A stretch of 23,976 bases of DNA, from positions 1 to 23,976 of IMG/VR virus record IMGVR_UViG_3300022859_000019; one strand, 5' to 3'. Shown in pieces: positions 12,604-19,860 of this stretch. Below the pieces are notes generated by a model, which searched no databases, was not told the DNA's origin, and was given only the letters and a program-made list of their open reading frames with translations. The position numbers were made by a program, and so were the translations under genes. Position 1 is the stretch's first letter, and the number at the start of each line of letters is the position of its first letter. The stretch is from a virus.

Positions 12604-14558
12604 GAGCCGCCGAGTTCGAGGGCTTGGCGCGAGCCTTGGGGGATAATCACCCGGTCGCCCTCAAGCACCTCCATTGCGATCGAATCCATGATCGCCTCTG
12701 AGAGTGCGTCACCGCTGGCCATCTCGATCCGCAGAACCAACTCGTTGCTCGCCGCGTTCGTGTCACCTTCGCGGACCTGCGTCGCTGGGTTCGGCAACGC
12801 TGGGGGAGCGCCCTGCCCGCCGAAGCCGAACGACCCGCCGCCTGAGATCGACCCACCGCCACCACCGCCACCGCTGCCGCCAGCAACACCCTGGGCAATT
12901 CCGGTCGCTGCGATCAGTCCCGCACTGATTGCCGAGTGGGCGATCATCTTCGCGGCGATTGCCTCGCCAGCAGGGAAGGGGATCGTGGCGCGGGCAAGCA
13001 TTGCAGCCTGCTGGCCGCGGATGAGCACGTCTGCGATGGCGACCCCTTTCTCAATCGCCAGCAGAGCAATCGCCGCGGCCTTCGATTCCCCTGCGAACGT
13101 GGCCAGCAGCGCGATCCCCTGCTGGACTGCCTGCTGTCGGAATCCGGTGATCGTCGTCTGTAGCTGTTTCTCGACCTGCGCCTGCTTGGCTGCGCGCCGC
13201 TCTTCGATGCTCGCGAGACGGGCCGCATGAGCCAGCGACGCGGCCTCTTCGGCCTCGCGAGCTTCCTGCTGAAACTCGGCTTTTTCCAGCGCGGTCAGTT
13301 GCTCGGACTCGCGGATCAGTTGGTTCTGCTCCTCGAGCCGCTGCATCTCCAAGTCGAAGCGCGCGATCTCGGCTTCCTCGTCGAGCCCCTGAGACTCCAG
13401 CGCCTGCTCGCGCAACGCATCGAAGCGACGCCGCTGCGCTTCGACAAGCCTCTCTGTCTTCTCGCGCTCCTTTTCTTCGGTGTTTGCGACACCGTCAGCG
13501 CCATCAGGCGTGAGCCCCTCCTCATTGAGGCGGTTGACGTTCCGCATCTCCTGGATCCGGTCCAGCAGATCGCGGCGCTGCGCCACCAGCTCCTCGAGGC
13601 GCTTATTCTGAGCCTCGACCGGCGCCACGCTGGCCAGCAGATCGCTCGAGGTGGTGCCGAGGAAGCCACCAGCACCCGCCGCAGCCTCTCCGGCTGCGGA
13701 GCTCTGGGGGATGCCCTTCATGCGCTTCTCGACGAGATCAATCTCGGCGTCGAGCTCCGCGACCTGCGCGAACATCGATAGCTCGCTGCCGCTGTTCATC
13801 ACGTCGAAAAACTCGCGCACCCTGGGCGCCAGTTCGGCGAACGCATTGCCGAGCCCGATCACCACCGGGAACAACTGCGAGAGTGCAATAGTTGCTTGTG
13901 CGCCCGCGATGCGCTGCATGCGGTCTAGCTGGTCTGCGGCGCCCTCTGCCTGCGTCAGCAGGTCCTGGTCGAGCACCAGACCCAGCTCGCGTGCCTTCGC
14001 CCTCAGATCGTCCACGGCGCCGACACCGTCGGCCAGCGCAGCGGCCATCCGCGCGCCGCCAGTCCGGCCGAACAACTGCGCAGCCGCGGCTGCACGCTCT
14101 GCGGGCGACTCTATGCGGCCCAGCGCCTCGGCGACGTCGCGGAACACCTCATCGGAGGAGCGGACGTTGCCGGCGGCGTCCCTGACGCTTACGCCAAGCA
14201 GCTCGAAGTAGCGCCCCGCCTCGCCAGTTCCTGCAGCCGTCTCACCGATCGACTTTGTGAACCGCTCAAGCGAGGAGCCCATCGACTCCTGCTGGATGCC
14301 TAGCTGGCTCCCCGCGAAGATCAGTTCCTGGTATGCGTCCGACGCGAAGCCCGCTGCGCGGGCGTTCTTGGCGATCGCATCGGCGCTGTTCACGGCCTTG
14401 ATCGTGGCGCCAGCCATGGCTGCGCCTATGGCGCCAATCGCCAAGGCGCTGCGTCCTGCAACGACGCTGAGGTCGTTGAGCCGGCGCTCGACGGCGGTGA
14501 ACGTCGCGCGCGTGCGATCGTCCGCCGTGATCAGGAACTTAGCGCTGGTGCTGGCCAT
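12600..14558 (-). CDS. Tail tape measure protein (652 aa)
   Basis: This long helical protein spans the tail lumen and sets tail length. It starts MASTSAKFLITADDRTRATF. Residues 35-60 are hydrophobic (ALAIGAIGAAMAGATIKAV). From about 60 to 220 it resembles the TP901 tape-measure core (AKNARAAGFASDAYQELIFA, SLERFTKSIGETAAGTGEAG). Residues 290-480 are coiled coil rich in Glu, Gln and Arg, and about 490-570 hold hydrophobic segments (IAIADVLIRG-like helices, AHSAISAGLIAATGIAQG), followed by a Gly run. The gene follows the frameshifted chaperone, overlapping it by 20 bp. Its length is short for the group, suggesting a tail near 100 nm. Confidence 0.9.
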   Translation of the reverse strand: MASTSAKFLITADDRTRATFTAVERRLNDLSVVAGRSALAIGAIGAAMAGATIKAVNSADAIAKNARAAGFASDAYQELIFAGSQLGIQQESMGSSLERFTKSIGETAAGTGEAGRYFELLGVSVRDAAGNVRSSDEVFRDVAEALGRIESPAERAAAAAQLFGRTGGARMAAALADGVGAVDDLRAKARELGLVLDQDLLTQAEGAADQLDRMQRIAGAQATIALSQLFPVVIGLGNAFAELAPRVREFFDVMNSGSELSMFAQVAELDAEIDLVEKRMKGIPQSSAAGEAAAGAGGFLGTTSSDLLASVAPVEAQNKRLEELVAQRRDLLDRIQEMRNVNRLNEEGLTPDGADGVANTEEKEREKTERLVEAQRRRFDALREQALESQGLDEEAEIARFDLEMQRLEEQNQLIRESEQLTALEKAEFQQEAREAEEAASLAHAARLASIEERRAAKQAQVEKQLQTTITGFRQQAVQQGIALLATFAGESKAAAIALLAIEKGVAIADVLIRGQQAAMLARATIPFPAGEAIAAKMIAHSAISAGLIAATGIAQGVAGGSGGGGGGGSISGGGSFGFGGQGAPPALPNPATQVREGDTNAASNELVLRIEMASGDALSEAIMDSIAMEVLEGDRVIIPQGSRQALELGGS

Positions 14559-14838
14559 CGATCACTTCCATCGCGTCAATGAATCGGGAGGGCTGATCCA
14601 GAAGCCCACCAGAAAGCGGCAGAATCCCGGCCTTGTAGTGCCGATAGAGCCGGATAAACTCCCAGCTCGTCGGCGTCACCATCTGGCGCAGGCAGCGGTT
14701 CGTGTCTATGACGCCCGGGATGCTCCAGCGCGAATGCGAGTCGGAGAACCCTGGAGCGATGCCGTCGACACAGGAGCAGTGCTCGCAGTCGAAGTCCTTG
14801 AGGTTCTGCGCGACCTCGACTGCGATTCTCAGTTTCCC
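14539..14838 (-). CDS. gpT-like extension of the tail assembly chaperone, made by -1 frameshifting
   Basis: After slippage on GGGAAAC the reading continues GKLRIAVEVAQNLKDFDCEH, then CSCVDGIAPGFSDSHSRW, and ends SRFIDAMEVIDGQHQR at TAA 14539-14541. That gives about 98 residues added to the 121-residue gpG part. The segment has no good start or binding site of its own, yet it is protein-like throughout, so it is almost certainly expressed as a fusion. A DCEHCSC cluster may bind metal. The end overlaps the tape-measure start by 20 bp. Confidence 0.75.
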   Translation of the reverse strand, partial: GKLRIAVEVAQNLKDFDCEHCSCVDGIAPGFSDSHSRWSIPGVIDTNRCLRQMVTPTSWEFIRLYRHYKAGILPLSGGLLDQPSRFIDAMEVIDGQHQR

Positions 14839-15194
14839 GATTCGTCCTCAGCAGGGTCTTCTGAGGCTTCCAGGCTGGCACCGGCCGCGACCGCGTTGAA
14901 CAGCTCGAGCAGGATCATCTCGTCGGCGATCAGGGAAAGGTGCTCCGGCGTGTAGCGGAGCGCCTTGCCATCCTCGTCCGTCACGCCCTCCCACTCCTGC
15001 AGGCACGCGCGGATTGCCAGGACCTGTGCCGCCGCTGGGTAGACGTAGCGGGCGGCGTTGGCAGGGCCACGCTTCTCGACTTGCTGCGCCAGCTCCAGCC
15101 GGTCCTGACCGGTCATGGGCCGAACGCGGAACCGAACGCCAGGTGCAGCGTGGACCTCGATCCATCGAGGCGTGATGTTCGTGTTTAGGCGCAT
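14829..15194 (-). CDS. Tail assembly chaperone, gpG-like zero-frame product (121 aa)
   Basis: The protein starts MRLNTNITPRWIEVHAAPGV, with GGAGG five bases before ATG 15194, and ends EDPAEDESGN. It is an alpha-rich protein between tail tube and tape measure, the place of lambda G. Immediately before its TGA lies the slippery heptamer G GGA AAC, allowing part of the ribosomes to continue in the -1 frame. Such chaperones bind the tape measure and recruit tube subunits. The long ORF start at 15416 is rejected because it overlaps two genes. Confidence 0.8.
   Translation of the reverse strand: MRLNTNITPRWIEVHAAPGVRFRVRPMTGQDRLELAQQVEKRGPANAARYVYPAAAQVLAIRACLQEWEGVTDEDGKALRYTPEHLSLIADEMILLELFNAVAAGASLEASEDPAEDESGN
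14832..14838 (-). promoter_or_regulatory. Programmed -1 frameshift slippery site G GGA AAC
   Basis: On the minus strand the zero frame reads TCG GGA AAC TGA. GGGAAAC matches the X XXY YYZ rule and is one base from the lambda G/GT site GGGAAAG. The zero-frame stop follows directly, which should raise slippage by pausing. Confidence 0.8.
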
Positions 15195-15370
15195 GCAGCC
15201 TCCGAATGACGCCGACCTCTCTGATTGATACGCCGAGCGCGCACCGCTTTGGCAGCCGCGACTCGCGACAGAAGCCTGCGCGGCGTGTCCGCAGTCAGGC
15301 GCATCTCCAGTGGGAAGCACCGAAAAACCAGCCACTGCATGACATTCCCTTGAGCGAAGAAGCTGTCCAT
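15185..15370 (-). CDS. Small basic protein between tail tube and chaperone (61 aa)
   Basis: ATG 15370 overlaps the tail tube TGA (TGATG; GTG 15373 also possible), and the gene overlaps the chaperone start. It fills an otherwise empty 180-bp gap, starting MDSFFAQGNVMQWLVFRCFP, with a basic C-terminal half (RRLLSRVAAAKAVRARRINQ). I do not recognise it, and no strong binding site is seen. Confidence 0.5.
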   Translation of the reverse strand: MDSFFAQGNVMQWLVFRCFPLEMRLTADTPRRLLSRVAAAKAVRARRINQRGRRHSEAACA

Positions 15371-16296
15371 CACGAAAACACCAGGGACAGTTCGTCATCC
15401 CCGGAACTCTCGGCACACCCGAAAGTCAGTTCCAGGGTCCTAACCCCGTCACGATCACCTCGACCGACCTCGCGATACGAGACCGCGGGCATGTCGAGAT
15501 CCCAGATGTTGCCAGCCGTGCCACCGATGCTGCCGATCGTCAGTGCCATGGCCGCGCCGCTGCGCCAGTTGCCGACCCAGTCCTCCGTGGCAACCAGCTC
15601 CATTTCCGGGTCGATCGTGCCGACAGGGTCGCGGCCGGTGATGCGGATGGCCGCGTAGCCGTCGGCGGCATTGACCGAAGGCGGCGTGACGATCTGATTC
15701 TGGAGGTCCGTCGACAGCGTGCCGATGACACCCGCATAGGAGTCGATCGTGAACGCTGCACTCTGGATCACCGGAGGCACCACGGTCGAGAACGAGCCCG
15801 TGATGATCGAGGCGTCGGTCGGACCGGTGAGGTGACCGGTGAACGTAAACGAGAACACGCCGAACTTGCCAGCCTCGCCGCTGATGGACGGGTTGCCCAC
15901 GCAGCCAAGCAGGACGTACAGCGTACCGTCCTCGTAGAACTTGATCGTGACGGACTCCTGACCCGAGGATGCCGGCCTGTAGGTCACGGAGGTCTCCGCA
16001 GACACCGTCTCGCCGAGGCCGCACGCACGCAGCAGATCGCCCGTCTCGGGCGGCGTTCCAGCGGTCCCGGAGCCTGCAATCGGCACGTCGAAGCTGATCG
16101 ATGCCAGCGAACCACCGTAGACGTGCTTCAGCATCCCCAGCGAGCCGCGTGCAGCAGGGCGCTCATGCATGCGCGCGCCTTCCGACAGGTTCAGTTCAAT
16201 GTTCTCGGCTCGCACGACATCGGACGTGCCCGGCGTCGAGTCGACCCCGTAGCTGCTCTCGATCTTGGCCGTCAGTACGCTACGCTTCACCAGCAT
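15370..16296 (-). CDS. Major tail tube protein (308 aa)
   Basis: This beta-rich protein has the position and size of siphovirus tube proteins, before the assembly chaperones. It starts MLVKRSVLTAKIESSYGVDS; SSYGVDSTPGTSDVVRAENI is a typical N-terminal pattern. A repeated layout is visible, with VYGGSLASISFDVPIAGSG then ETGDLLRACGLGETVS, and later EAGKFGVFSFTFTGHLTGPT. The C-terminus (REVGRGDRDGVRTLELTFGC and the following residues) fits these proteins too. It forms the hexameric rings around the tape measure. The gene before it overlaps by 17 bp, showing tight packing. Confidence 0.85.
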   Translation of the reverse strand: MLVKRSVLTAKIESSYGVDSTPGTSDVVRAENIELNLSEGARMHERPAARGSLGMLKHVYGGSLASISFDVPIAGSGTAGTPPETGDLLRACGLGETVSAETSVTYRPASSGQESVTIKFYEDGTLYVLLGCVGNPSISGEAGKFGVFSFTFTGHLTGPTDASIITGSFSTVVPPVIQSAAFTIDSYAGVIGTLSTDLQNQIVTPPSVNAADGYAAIRITGRDPVGTIDPEMELVATEDWVGNWRSGAAMALTIGSIGGTAGNIWDLDMPAVSYREVGRGDRDGVRTLELTFGCAESSGDDELSLVFS

Positions 16297-16402
16297 CGGA
16301 GGTCTCCTCGGTGGCTGGGGCCTTCGGCGTGGGCGCCTTCGGCGGGGTTGTCTTCTTTGATCCGCCCTCGCGGGTTCGGACCGGCTTCCGGTGGTCGGTC
16401 AT
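16280..16402 (-). CDS. Small Lys/Pro-rich hypothetical protein (40 aa)
   Basis: ATG 16402 overlaps the stop of the preceding 34-aa gene (ATGA). The sequence is MTDHRKPVRTREGGSKKTTP then PKAPTPKAPATEETSDAGEA, with low complexity and a change from basic to acidic, probably disordered. The 3' end carries the tail tube binding site and overlaps its start. Function unknown. Confidence 0.5.
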   Translation of the reverse strand: MTDHRKPVRTREGGSKKTTPPKAPTPKAPATEETSDAGEA

Positions 16403-16503
16403 GCTGCGGTCTCCAGGCTGGCCGGCTCGGTGGTTTCTGCCTCGGGCTCGGGTTGCTGCGTCACGACGCCGCCGCTGCGGGTCGTCAGTGTTTTTCGCGC
16501 CAT
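16399..16503 (-). CDS. Small hypothetical protein (34 aa)
   Basis: ATG 16503 has GGAG eight bases upstream, inside the end of the tail completion gene. The product starts MARKTLTTRSGGVVTQQPEP and ends PASLETAA. It is followed by an ATGA overlap. Short and disordered-looking; accepted because of the binding site and the overlaps on both sides. Confidence 0.5.
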   Translation of the reverse strand: MARKTLTTRSGGVVTQQPEPEAETTEPASLETAA

Positions 16504-16505
16504 GG

Positions 16506-16982
16506 TCAGGACTCCAGGCTGGCGACAGATGTGCGGATGTGGATTTGCCACGTTGATCGGAGCGAGACATGCACCTGATCGCTCAGGGCTACGTCGGGCT
16601 CATCAATACCATCGGGGTCCGTGTCGATCACATACGCGAGCCCCTGCGTGTGGTCCGCCATCAGAGCGGCGTGGACTTCTGCCCACAGCGCCTGCGTTGC
16701 CGCAAACCACGTTGACTGCGTTGCGCGGACGTAGATGTCCACGTAGTAGGTCGCGACCCAGTCGATGTGCTGGTAGAGCGTCTGCCCCTCGCCTCCGATC
16801 GGCTGGACGGGGCCAACCACAATGTCCAAGTGCGTGAGCGGGGTCGCTGGGTTAGGTAGTGGGCTTCTGCTCTCCTGCAGGGGTCGCAGGTGCCCGATGT
16901 ACACGCGAGAGCCCGCCGTGGTACTGGCAGCAATCAGCGTGGTCTGGAGGGCGGCAGCGACGCTCGCAACGCGAGTTGTCAT
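16506..16982 (-). CDS. Tail completion or terminator-like protein (158 aa)
   Basis: ATG 16982 overlaps the stop of the head-tail joining gene. It starts MTTRVASVAAALQTTLIAAS and has a core GQTLYQHIDWVATYYVDIYV then AATQALWAEVHAALMAD, an alternating beta and alpha pattern like lambda gpU. Its place between the joining protein and the tail tube fits a tail terminator. The assignment rests on context and pattern; a gpZ-like role is possible. Confidence 0.6.
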   Translation of the reverse strand: MTTRVASVAAALQTTLIAASTTAGSRVYIGHLRPLQESRSPLPNPATPLTHLDIVVGPVQPIGGEGQTLYQHIDWVATYYVDIYVRATQSTWFAATQALWAEVHAALMADHTQGLAYVIDTDPDGIDEPDVALSDQVHVSLRSTWQIHIRTSVASLES

Positions 16983-17296
16983 GCGGCCGTCTCCGAGTGT
17001 TCAAGCAGTACCTGCACCAGCCCGTGGTGGTCACGTTCAAAGCCGGTAGCGGTGTATGTAGCGTCAGCCACGGTAATCTCGTCGCCGTGAGCGATCAGGT
17101 TGCCGTCAGCCGTTGAGACTTCCAGCCAGGTCCGCGCGCCCTCCATCCCGATCCCTGCCGCCTGCTCTGCCGTCACACGGTCAAAAACGCCCGTGATCGT
17201 GCGAGCCTGCCCGTCTGTGGGCGTGTGGGTCACGGTCGCGCCCAAGGCGCTCACGATGTCCACGGTGGCCGCTTCCGCGTCGGTCTGGAATGACAT
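16979..17296 (-). CDS. Head-tail joining protein, gpFII-like (105 aa)
   Basis: The protein starts MSFQTDAEAATVDIVSALGA and has a beta-rich middle ATVTHTPTDGQARTITGVFD then GMEGARTWLEVSTADGN. This is the pattern of small head-tail attachment proteins that close the neck. The gene begins only 11 bases after the T-run of the terminator at 17308-17331. GAGGG at about 17303-17307 is its binding site. Confidence 0.65.
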   Translation of the reverse strand: MSFQTDAEAATVDIVSALGATVTHTPTDGQARTITGVFDRVTAEQAAGIGMEGARTWLEVSTADGNLIAHGDEITVADATYTATGFERDHHGLVQVLLEHSETAA

Positions 17297-17307
17297 GCGA
17301 AACCCTC

Positions 17308-17331
17308 AAAAAAAGGGGCCAAGCTGGCCCC
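17308..17331 (-). terminator. Intrinsic terminator between head and tail gene sets
   Basis: On the minus strand GGGGCCA, a three-base loop and TGGCCCC form a perfect seven-bp stem followed by seven T. It sits after the decoration gene and 11 bases before the next start codon, so it would limit read-through from capsid to tail genes. Confidence 0.85.
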
Positions 17332-17378
17332 CTCGATGCTTCAAGAGAAGGGCCAATCCAAGGCCCCCTCGATGCTTC
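17326..17378 (-). repeat. 17-bp direct repeat giving tandem hairpins
   Basis: GGCCCCCTCGATGCTTC (plus strand) occurs at 17326-17342 and 17362-17378, 36 bp apart. Each copy supplies one arm of a hairpin; the upstream one (GGGCC 17350-17354 with GGCCC 17362-17366) is weaker and lacks a T-run. This looks like a duplication of the terminator arm. Confidence 0.85.
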
Positions 17379-17389
17379 CGTCACCCAGA

Positions 17390-17755
17390 TTAGGTGACGG
17401 TGCCTGAGCCCGGCATCAGCAGCACTTCGACAACGAGCACGCCGCTGCCGGCAGCTTCCAGGGCTACTGCGCCCTTCGAGATGTCACCAGTGGCGGGCGT
17501 TGCAGCGTCGTCGTCGAGATTTCCTGCCGACACGTCCCAGATCACGTTCTCGCCCTGAGCGATTACCGCCCCCGTGGCTTTCACGACGTTGTGGGCCTTG
17601 CCGATCGCAACCCAACCGGTACCCGTGGTGGCTGCGATGTCCTCAAGGGCCACCCCGATCAGGTTGCCGATGATCACTACATCGCCAGAGCTGATCGCAG
17701 AGCCCGAATTGCTGTACAGGACAGAATCACCGTCCCGCGTGTGATTGGTCGTCAT
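17390..17755 (-). CDS. Capsid decoration protein, DUF2190-like (121 aa)
   Basis: The protein starts MTTNHTRDGDSVLYSNSGSA and has the typical Gly/Ala-rich beta pattern (SSGDVVIIGNLIGVALEDIA, AQGENVIWDVSAGN), ending LLMPGSGTVT. DUF2190 proteins decorate or stabilise capsids and lie next to the major capsid gene, as here. GAGGAAT precedes ATG 17755. A strong terminator follows. Confidence 0.85.
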   Translation of the reverse strand: MTTNHTRDGDSVLYSNSGSAISSGDVVIIGNLIGVALEDIAATTGTGWVAIGKAHNVVKATGAVIAQGENVIWDVSAGNLDDDAATPATGDISKGAVALEAAGSGVLVVEVLLMPGSGTVT

Positions 17756-17791
17756 TGCAAAATTCCTCGAAATTGGGTCAGTGGTGCATCA

Positions 17792-17813
17792 CCGGAGCGC
17801 CGAAGCGCCCCGG
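17792..17813 (-). other. Imperfect hairpin between capsid and decoration genes
   Basis: CCGG-A-GCGC, a CGAA loop, then GCGC-C-CCGG form a stem with one mismatch in the 71-bp gap. No T-run follows. It may stabilise the mRNA 3' end of the capsid gene or pause transcription. Confidence 0.45.
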
Positions 17814-17826
17814 ATCAGCGCCCCGA

Positions 17827-19860
17827 TCAGGTGTTGTTTCCGCGCCAGATGTGCCGGTACTCGACAGCTTCTGCCACAGCGTCCATGCGGACTTTGAAGG
17901 TCACACCGTCGCGCGTGAACCCGTCCTGTTCTTCCATAAACGGCGCGTCCTGGCCGTCGAGCAAACCGAGCGCGATGGCTGGGTTGTTCGCGGGGTCGGA
18001 GATGCCGTACCAAGCAGCAGCGTCTTCGGTGTCGAGGCGAGCATCCGCGACGACCTCCCGAACGATGTTTTGCGCCGTGTTCGGGCGCTTGCTGTTGCTC
18101 TGGCTGGCGGCAATCTCCGTCTCCGATGCCACCACTTGGGAGGCTGCGGAGAACAGAGCGAATGGAACCCAGAGGATCGACGGCGAAATGTTCAGGTTCG
18201 TGGCGTTACCGCTGGGGTCGCTCTGCGTGGCCATGCCGGTGCGCATCGCCTCGAACGCTGCCGTAGAGGGAGCCGCGGACCCGGTGTTGTTGTGGTCGGC
18301 ATGGAACAGCGCCTTGCTGTCCACGTCGAGAACGTGACCGGCGCCGGCAACGACAGTCGCCACCAAGTCGCCCACCTTACGGCGTGCGGCTCTGCCCATC
18401 TGACGGGGGATCAGCGTAAATGCACCGAGGTCGTCGTTGATGATTGCGTGGCGCGAGATGCTGAACAGCTTGCCGTAGGTGGTCAGTTGCGCGTTCTCGC
18501 CCACGTCCGTCAAGGCGCCCTGCTTGTACTCGCCCGACTCGCCAACCTCATCGAGGTCGGAGAACGCCGAGAGCCCGGACATCTTCGCCGCCTTGAAATC
18601 CTGGAGGGGGACGATGCGCACGAGCTTTTGGTAGACCTCCTCGGCCTCCTCATAGCCCAACGTGAGCGAGTTGTGCGCCACGTTGGCCAAGAGACTGTCG
18701 AAGTCGTCGCTGCCGTGCGAGAACGCCTCGCCCACGATGCCCATTCGATCGAGGCCCTGAACACTGCGGCCCTTCATCACGAGGGAGTGGCGGGCCATCT
18801 CGCCCATGGTCATCCCGCGGAACTCGTTGCGGCTGTCCTCGGCCGTCGGCTTCACGATTCCGGCGCGGATCAGGATGGCGCGCTCGGCGCCTGCCTTGAA
18901 CTTGTCGGAAACATCCTCGACAACGATGGTACCACCGCTCACCGGGATCGCGGGCTCGGTGCCCTTGGCCTCGGTCAGCGCGGCGATCAGAACGTCCTTC
19001 GCGCCCTCGAGCGTGGTGTCCTTGATCACGCACTCCATCATCGCGGCCTTCAGGCCCTCGTGCTCCAGGTGCGGCGCAAACAGCGCCCGGATGCTTTCGC
19101 GCCGCGCTTCGTCAACGGCCTTGGCTGCTGCGACGGCCTTGGCTGCTGCCGCCTTGATTTCATCGGGGTCCATTGGACTCTCCAGTTGGGGTTCGGCGGC
19201 AGGCGCCGAGAGTTTCGGAACCGCAGAAGCGGCTCCAGTATTTGCCGCAGGCAAGAAGCCATCGGGCAGATTCGGGAACCGCTCGCGGATGTTGAACGCA
19301 TCAGCGTGCGCGGCCATGTCCAGTTGTTCGTCGTCCAGGATCACGTCGATGAACCCAGCGGCCAGAGCTTCCTCGGGCGTCAGCCAGGTTTCGTTGTCCA
19401 TCATCGTCGCCAGTTCGCCCTCTGACAGACTCGACCGGGTGCGGTAAATGTTTATGAACTGACCTTTCATTTTGTCGAGAAGGTCAGCGTGCTTGCGGAA
19501 ATCGTCGGCCTCACCGAAAGCCCCGCCCGCAGGGTTGTGAATCATGAAAAGCGTGTTGGGTGACATGGCCACCTGTTCGCCTGCGAGCGCGATGATGCTG
19601 CCCATGCTCGCGGCCCAGCCGTCCACGAAGGTATCCACCTGGGCGCCGTGCTGGCGGAGGGTGTTGTAGATGGCGATGCCATCCATGACCGAACCACCGG
19701 GGGTGTTGATGTGGACGTTCAGCGGGCGCCCTTCGTATGCCTTCAGTTCTTCGAGGAAGTCGGCGGCGGAAACTCCCCAGTAGCCGATCTCACCGTAGAT
19801 GTAGACCGCGACGGCATTGGCCGCAGCCACGATCGAATACCAGCTCTTGTCATTCTTCAT
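17827..19860 (-). CDS. ClpP-like prohead protease fused to major capsid protein (677 aa)
   Basis: Residues 1-190 form a ClpP-type serine protease. Seen are VHINTPGGSVMDGIAIYNTL (oxyanion region), the nucleophile Ser85 in DGWAASMGS, His108 in LFMIHNPAGG, and ETWLTPEEALAAGFID carrying the likely acidic partner. About 195-290 is a linker or scaffold-like segment with a run of Ala/Lys (IKAAAAKAVAAAKAVDEARR). From about 300 to the end is a capsid domain, with LVRIVPLQDFKAAKMSGLSA, ISRHAIINDDLGAFTLIPRQ and ALFHADHNNTGSAAP. One chain thus gives protease, delta-domain-like region and shell protein. GGAG precedes ATG 19860, which overlaps the portal stop. Confidence 0.92.
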   Translation of the reverse strand: MKNDKSWYSIVAAANAVAVYIYGEIGYWGVSAADFLEELKAYEGRPLNVHINTPGGSVMDGIAIYNTLRQHGAQVDTFVDGWAASMGSIIALAGEQVAMSPNTLFMIHNPAGGAFGEADDFRKHADLLDKMKGQFINIYRTRSSLSEGELATMMDNETWLTPEEALAAGFIDVILDDEQLDMAAHADAFNIRERFPNLPDGFLPAANTGAASAVPKLSAPAAEPQLESPMDPDEIKAAAAKAVAAAKAVDEARRESIRALFAPHLEHEGLKAAMMECVIKDTTLEGAKDVLIAALTEAKGTEPAIPVSGGTIVVEDVSDKFKAGAERAILIRAGIVKPTAEDSRNEFRGMTMGEMARHSLVMKGRSVQGLDRMGIVGEAFSHGSDDFDSLLANVAHNSLTLGYEEAEEVYQKLVRIVPLQDFKAAKMSGLSAFSDLDEVGESGEYKQGALTDVGENAQLTTYGKLFSISRHAIINDDLGAFTLIPRQMGRAARRKVGDLVATVVAGAGHVLDVDSKALFHADHNNTGSAAPSTAAFEAMRTGMATQSDPSGNATNLNISPSILWVPFALFSAASQVVASETEIAASQSNSKRPNTAQNIVREVVADARLDTEDAAAWYGISDPANNPAIALGLLDGQDAPFMEEQDGFTRDGVTFKVRMDAVAEAVEYRHIWRGNNT

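Noticed and set aside
14576-14881. Minus-strand 101-codon frame under the chaperone extension
   Set aside because: Arg/Leu/His-rich shadow; the frame giving the T-like extension is the protein-like one and is linked to the slippery site.
14257-14955. Plus-strand 232-codon frame over the tape measure and chaperone region
   Set aside because: Antisense to strongly supported tail genes, with no motif or binding site.
17755-19425. Plus-strand open frame of 556 codons opposite the capsid gene
   Set aside because: It lies antisense to the clear protease-capsid gene, has a His/Arg/Leu-rich composition typical of GC-rich shadow frames, and has no recognisable motif.
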